Shown piece by piece: positions 60,529 through 64,000 of a stretch of 64,000 bases of DNA. The stretch is from Streptomyces smaragdinus (lineage in GTDB: Bacteria; Actinomycetota; Actinomycetes; Streptomycetales; Streptomycetaceae): NCBI RefSeq assembly GCF_009604385.1, contig NZ_WEGJ01000003.1, positions 124,001 through 188,000 of the forward strand, written 5' to 3'. The notes beneath the pieces were generated by a model, which was not told the DNA's origin, did not search any database, and worked only from the letters and a program-made list of their open reading frames with translations. Every line of letters begins with the position of its first letter. Positions within the stretch are counted from its first letter, which is position 1. The translations under genes were made by a program, and so were the position numbers.

Positions 60529-61209
60529 TTACTTCTTCTGCTGGACCAGCTCCCAGAACCGCGGGACGAGACGGTCGAGATAGTTGCGGCCGGCGTCGCC
60601 GGAGGAGGCCGCCCCGCCGGCGCGGCTGAGGGTGCCGGTGATGAGGGTCTGGTACTCGGTGTGCATGGTGCGCAACGGGCCCTTCAGATCCCGTTTTTCC
60701 AGGCCGACAAGCGTCTCCACTTCCTTGATGTGGGCTTGCCAGCGGGTGGAGACCGCTTCGGTGAGGAGCTGTGCCAGCTGCTCTTCCTGCCCGGTCACGG
60801 CGAACAGCTCGGCCCCGGACAGGCCGAGCGCCCGGCCAAGGGCCTCGACCTGGAAGCGGTTGCCGGACCACCGGCCCGACTCCTCCATCCGGACGTAGTC
60901 GTGGACGTCGATCCCGACGGCGTGGGCGATGTCCTCGACCGGGATACCCCGGGCGATCCGGTGTTCGTGCAGGGTGCGGGGTTCCCCCATGAGGTCGCGG
61001 GGGGTACACCACAGGGCGCCGGCAAGGGCGACGAGTTCGTTCGAGTTGGGGGCGGCGACCTCGCGTTCCCAGGCCGCTATGTGGTCGGGGGTGATGTGCG
61101 TCATGCCGTACGAGGCGCGCATGCCGTAAGCGACATGGCCGGGGGTCAACCCAAGTCGTACCCGCAGTGTGCGTGCGGCGCGCGCGTTAAAGGGGAGGTT
61201 TGGGTGCAC
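60529..61209 (-). CDS. XRE-type HTH regulator
   Basis: The 226-aa protein has two helix-turn-helix segments: AARTLRVRLGLTPGHVAYGMRASYGMTHITPDHIAAWERE and HRIARGIPVEDIAHAVGIDVHDYVRMEESGR. The rest is helical (VSTRWQAHIKEVETLVGL) with a C-terminal basic end. GTG 61209 (HPNLPFNARA) is chosen because family members start there; GTG 61227 is in frame and no strong ribosome site exists, so it may be leaderless. It diverges from the purine permease gene across 252 nt. Confidence 0.85.
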   Translation of the reverse strand: MHPNLPFNARAARTLRVRLGLTPGHVAYGMRASYGMTHITPDHIAAWEREVAAPNSNELVALAGALWCTPRDLMGEPRTLHEHRIARGIPVEDIAHAVGIDVHDYVRMEESGRWSGNRFQVEALGRALGLSGAELFAVTGQEEQLAQLLTEAVSTRWQAHIKEVETLVGLEKRDLKGPLRTMHTEYQTLITGTLSRAGGAASSGDAGRNYLDRLVPRFWELVQQKK

Positions 61210-61461
61210 GGGTGGAGCGTAGACAGTCACGCGTCGTGGATCCAATGGTCACCGCTAGTTGTACGGAACATTTCAGAGGATCCGACGAGAGTCGTCACAC
61301 AACTCTTCAACCATCCCTTGCCTCGCAGTCATTGTTCCTCGCCCCAAGATGCGTAATACTCCGCACGCAGGGCGACCGGAACTGTGTTCGCGTTAGCACG
61401 CATTGCGCACGCGGCGCCGCGGCCCTCCCCCCTCAACTGTCCACGCTGCAGGAGCGCAGTC

Positions 61462-62913
61462 ATGCACACCGTCACACAAGGTCCACCCGCCCCTCCGCCC
61501 ACCACAAGCGGAAGCGAGGGGCGTGGCATCGACCGGCTCTTCCGCATCAGCCAGCGCGGCTCGACGTACAGCCGGGAGATACGCGGCGGGTTCGCCACGT
61601 TCTTCACGATGGCGTACATCCTGGTACTGAACCCGATCATCCTGGGCAGCGCCAAGGACAAGTTCGGCGACACCCTGGACGCCGGCCAGCTGGCCACCGC
61701 GACGGCGCTCGTCGCCTGCGTGATGACCGTGATCATGGGTCTCGGCGGCAACCTGCCGCTCGCCCTGGCGGCCGGACTCGGCCTGAACGCGGTCGTCGCC
61801 TTCCAGATCGCGCCGCTCATGTCGTGGGAAGACGCGATGGGCCTGGTGGTCCTCGAGGGTCTGCTCATCTGCGTCCTGGTGCTGACCGGTCTGCGTGAGG
61901 CCGTCATGCACGCCATCCCGCAGCCGCTCAAGCAGGCGATCAGCGTCGGCATCGGCCTGTTCATCGCCTTCATCGGCTTCGTGGACTCCGGCTTCATCAC
62001 CCGTATCCCGGACGTCGCCAACACCACCGTGCCGGTGCAGCTGGGCAACGGCACCCTGCAGGGCTGGCCGATCCTGGTCTTCTGCCTCGGTGTGCTGACG
62101 ACCATCGTGCTGCTCGCCCGCAAGGTGAAGGGCGCGATCCTCATCAGCATCGTCGCCATGACGGTCGTCGCGATCGTCATCGACAAGGTCGCCGACATCA
62201 AGTCGTGGGGTCTGACCACGCCGTCGCTGCCGGACAAGCCGGTCGCCAGCCCCGACTTCGGGCTGCTCGGCAAGTTCGACCTGCTCGGCTCCTTCGACGA
62301 GGTCGGCATGCTGACCATCGTCCTGCTGATCTTCACCCTCATCCTGTCGGACTTCTTCGACACGATGGGCACGGTCGTCGGTGTCACCGCCGAGGCCGGA
62401 CTCCTCGACGAGAACGGCCAGGTGCCGGGTCTGGGCCGCGTGCTGTTCATCGACGCCGCGGCCGCCGTCGCCGGTGGTGCCGCCTCGCAGTCGTCGGCCA
62501 CGACGTACATCGAGTCCGCCGCGGGTGTCGGTGAGGGCGCGCGGACCGGTTTCGCGAACCTCGTCACCGGTGCTCTGTTCGGCCTGGCGCTGTTCCTGGC
62601 GCCGCTGCTGACCATCGTCCCGATGCAGGCCGCCGCGCCCGCCCTGGTCGCGGTGGGCTTCCTGATGATGACGCAGGTCCGGCACATCGAGTGGGACCGC
62701 TACGACATCGCCATCCCGGCGTTCCTCACCATCGCCGTCATGCCGTTCACGTACTCCATCACCAACGGCATCGGCGCCGGCTTCGTCTCCTACGTGGTCA
62801 TCAAGACCGTCATGGGCAAGGCCCGCGAGGTGCACTGGCTGCTGTGGGGCTCCGCGCTGCTGTTCCTGGCGTACTTCGCGATCGACCCGCTGAAGCAGAT
62901 CCTCGGGGTCTGA
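61462..62913 (+). CDS. NCS2-family purine permease (AzgA/GhxP type)
   Basis: This 483-aa protein has about 14 hydrophobic segments. FATFFTMAYILVLNPIILG is the first conserved helix, GLNAVVAFQI and VLEGLLICVLVLTG follow, then SDFFDTMGTVVGVTAEAGLL and QSSATTYIESAAGVGEGARTG (core SSATTYIESAAGV), the AzgA substrate region. It imports guanine, hypoxanthine or adenine by proton symport. ATG 61462 has CAGGAG upstream. A hairpin follows at 62960. Confidence 0.93.
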   Translation: MHTVTQGPPAPPPTTSGSEGRGIDRLFRISQRGSTYSREIRGGFATFFTMAYILVLNPIILGSAKDKFGDTLDAGQLATATALVACVMTVIMGLGGNLPLALAAGLGLNAVVAFQIAPLMSWEDAMGLVVLEGLLICVLVLTGLREAVMHAIPQPLKQAISVGIGLFIAFIGFVDSGFITRIPDVANTTVPVQLGNGTLQGWPILVFCLGVLTTIVLLARKVKGAILISIVAMTVVAIVIDKVADIKSWGLTTPSLPDKPVASPDFGLLGKFDLLGSFDEVGMLTIVLLIFTLILSDFFDTMGTVVGVTAEAGLLDENGQVPGLGRVLFIDAAAAVAGGAASQSSATTYIESAAGVGEGARTGFANLVTGALFGLALFLAPLLTIVPMQAAAPALVAVGFLMMTQVRHIEWDRYDIAIPAFLTIAVMPFTYSITNGIGAGFVSYVVIKTVMGKAREVHWLLWGSALLFLAYFAIDPLKQILGV

Positions 62914-62959
62914 TCCGCGGACAGCCGGACGGCGGCCCCGCCGCCGTCGCCCTGTCATT

Positions 62960-62999
62960 CGACGCCCCCGTTCCGGCACCGCGCCGGACGGGGGCGTCG
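62960..62999 (+). terminator. Terminator of the purine permease gene
   Basis: CGACGCCCCCGT-T-CCGGC pairs with GCCGG-ACGGGGGCGTCG with one bulged T, a stem of 17 bp. No U tract. Confidence 0.7.
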
Positions 63000-63108
63000 C
63001 GCTGTCCGGGGGAAACGCGGCGGCCTTCCGGCGGGTGGATGTAGGAGACTGCTCGCAGCGAGTCGAGCGCGGGTGCCGGAGCCGGTTCCCGCCGGTGAAA
63101 GGTTTCGT

Positions 63109-63438
63109 GTGTCCAGCATCGTGAAGATCAATGTGCTGACCGTCCCCGCCGAGCAGCGTGAGGTGCTCGAGAAGCGGTTCGCGTCGCGGGCCGGGGCCGT
63201 GGAGGGCTCCGACGGCTTCGAGTGGTTCGAGCTGCTGCGGCCGGTGGAGGGCACCGACCGGTATCTGGTGTACACGCGGTGGCGGGACGAGGCCGCGTTC
63301 CGGGCCTGGATGGAGGGGCCGATGAAGAGCGCCCACCAGGGCGGCGGCGGTGGTACGGGAGCGCAGCGGCCCGCCGCCTCGGGGTCCGAGGTGTGGTCGT
63401 TCGAGGTGGTCCGGAGCGCCGGCCCCAAGGGGGCGTGA
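63109..63438 (+). CDS. Antibiotic biosynthesis monooxygenase-family (ABM) protein
   Basis: This 109-aa ferredoxin-like dimer has SIVKINVLTVPAEQREVLEKRFASRA, DGFEWFELLRPVEGTDRYLVYTRW and a C-terminal AWMEGPMKSAHQGG. It is similar to heme-degrading and small monooxygenases (IsdG/ABM). GTG 63109 follows AAAGG. It ends 1 nt before the GNAT gene and is co-transcribed with it. Confidence 0.88.
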   Translation: MSSIVKINVLTVPAEQREVLEKRFASRAGAVEGSDGFEWFELLRPVEGTDRYLVYTRWRDEAAFRAWMEGPMKSAHQGGGGGTGAQRPAASGSEVWSFEVVRSAGPKGA

Positions 63439-63439
63439 G

Positions 63440-63949
63440 ATGGCGGACGTTGCCCTGGGGGCCATAGTCCTGGCCCCCGAACCGTACGAGAATCCGCAGG
63501 TCGCCGAGGCCGTCCGGGAGTACTTCGCGGAGACCGGCGAGCGGATCTTCGGCCGGCCCGCGACGGACGCCGAGCTCGATGAGGCCCTGGCCTGGGACGA
63601 GTCCGGCGACCTGGAGCCGCCCCGCGGCGTCTTCCTCGGCGCCCGCGACGCGGACGGCACACTGCTGGGCTTCGCCGGTGTACGGGTCCTGCCGGGCGCC
63701 CCGGGCTGCTGCGAGCTCAAGCGGCTGTACGTCCGCCCGGCCGCCCGCCGCGGGGGCCTGGGCCGGCGGCTGCTGCTGGCGGCCGAGGAGGAGGCCCGGC
63801 TGCTGGCCGGCACCCGGCTGGTCCTCAACACCCGCACGGTGCTCACGGAGGCCCGCGCGATGTACGAGGCGCACGGCTACGCCGAGATCCCGAAGTACAT
63901 CGACGAGGACTGGGCGGAGCACTGCTACGCGAAGGACCTGACCGTCTGA
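63440..63949 (+). CDS. GNAT-family N-acetyltransferase
   Basis: The 169-aa protein has the GNAT core: LLGFAGVRVLPGAPGCCELKRLYVRPAARRGGLGRRLLLAAEEEA. The acetyl-CoA loop is RRGGLGRR, and the end has AMYEAHGYAEIPKY. The N-terminus is acidic. The start ATG 63440 lies just after the ABM stop. The substrate is unknown. Confidence 0.9.
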   Translation: MADVALGAIVLAPEPYENPQVAEAVREYFAETGERIFGRPATDAELDEALAWDESGDLEPPRGVFLGARDADGTLLGFAGVRVLPGAPGCCELKRLYVRPAARRGGLGRRLLLAAEEEARLLAGTRLVLNTRTVLTEARAMYEAHGYAEIPKYIDEDWAEHCYAKDLTV

Positions 63950-63955
63950 CGGACC

Positions 63956-64000
63956 TCATTCCCCGCCGCGGTAGTCGCCGTGGAACCGGTGCCGGCTGTG
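63956..64000 (-). CDS. C-terminal end of a gene running off the right edge
   Basis: The last 14 codons (HSRHRFHGDYRGGE) and a TGA at 63958-63956 read on the minus strand with good codon bias. The rest lies outside the window, so the product cannot be named. Confidence 0.4.
   Translation of the reverse strand, partial: HSRHRFHGDYRGGE

Noticed and set aside
61393..63846. 817-aa open frame opposite the purine permease and ABM genes
   Set aside because: It crosses several well-supported plus-strand genes; no motifs.

Overview
The window is 64 kb of very GC-rich DNA with strong third-position GC bias, frequent GTG and TTG starts, GGAGG-type ribosome sites and 4-nt start/stop overlaps. The gene content (HTH/DUF397 pairs, CGNR regulators, DUF5336, RNase H/acid phosphatase fusion, actinobacterial Ku and LigD pieces, a KstR-like regulator) points to Streptomyces or a close relative. 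It looks like chromosomal core to near-core DNA. I see no integrase, transposase, CRISPR array, tRNA or PKS/NRPS cluster.

Region 1 (1-6.2 kb): the start of a Tat-exported PhoD-like protein with a possible PHO box, an SDR oxidoreductase, then a non-homologous end-joining locus. In that locus ligase, primase-polymerase and Ku are separate genes, with a 65-aa hydrophilic protein between ligase and polymerase. A DUF2382 protein and an ArsR/SRPBCC operon with two palindromic operators follow. Region 2 (6.2-11.1 kb): secreted M28 aminopeptidase, SH3 protein, LysE exporter and a large secreted amidase.

Region 3 (11.2-15.3 kb) is the most interesting part. Four genes on the minus strand are translationally coupled by 4-nt overlaps: a heme-oxygenase-like diiron oxidase, a Rieske protein, a PRMT-type methyltransferase and an amino-acid permease. 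The six diiron ligands keep the spacing I recall for the N-oxygenase SznF, and the methyltransferase keeps the arginine-binding double-Glu pattern. The SznF-type cupin is degenerate. I read it as a small arginine-derived metabolite or signalling system related in logic to streptozotocin N-nitrosation, but probably with a different product.

Region 4 (15.5-21 kb): HTH/DUF397 regulators, decayed fragments of LuxR and BBE-oxidase genes around a MarR regulator, an LLM oxidoreductase and a small secreted protein. Region 5 (21-40 kb) is housekeeping: an unusual foldable stretch, the RNase P RNA gene (minus), a TetR regulator with two operators, RNB ribonuclease, YaaA, KDPG aldolase, RNase H/phosphatase, zinc-ribbon and Nif3 proteins, MaoC dehydratase, MFS pump, amidase, DUF5336 protein, and a frameshifted mycothiol-dependent isomerase-like gene. 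It ends with a glycosyltransferase-methyltransferase-toroid protein operon facing a kstR-like gene across a matching KstR operator.

Region 6 (41-46.8 kb): a cobalamin riboswitch leads five overlapping genes for a surface B12-binding-like protein, a partner protein and an ECF transporter (T, fused A-A', S). Region 7 (46.8-54.2 kb): XRE-MurA fusion, three-repeat secreted protein, MFS transporter, a DUF2218-cytochrome P450 fusion, and an ABC exporter operon that begins with a 55-aa membrane protein. Region 8 (54.3-64 kb): TetR/GNAT pair, two mini-GntR proteins, methyltransferase, VOC/PNPOx operon divergent from a CGNR regulator across a palindrome, AraC and XRE regulators, an NCS2 purine permease, an ABM monooxygenase and a GNAT acetyltransferase.
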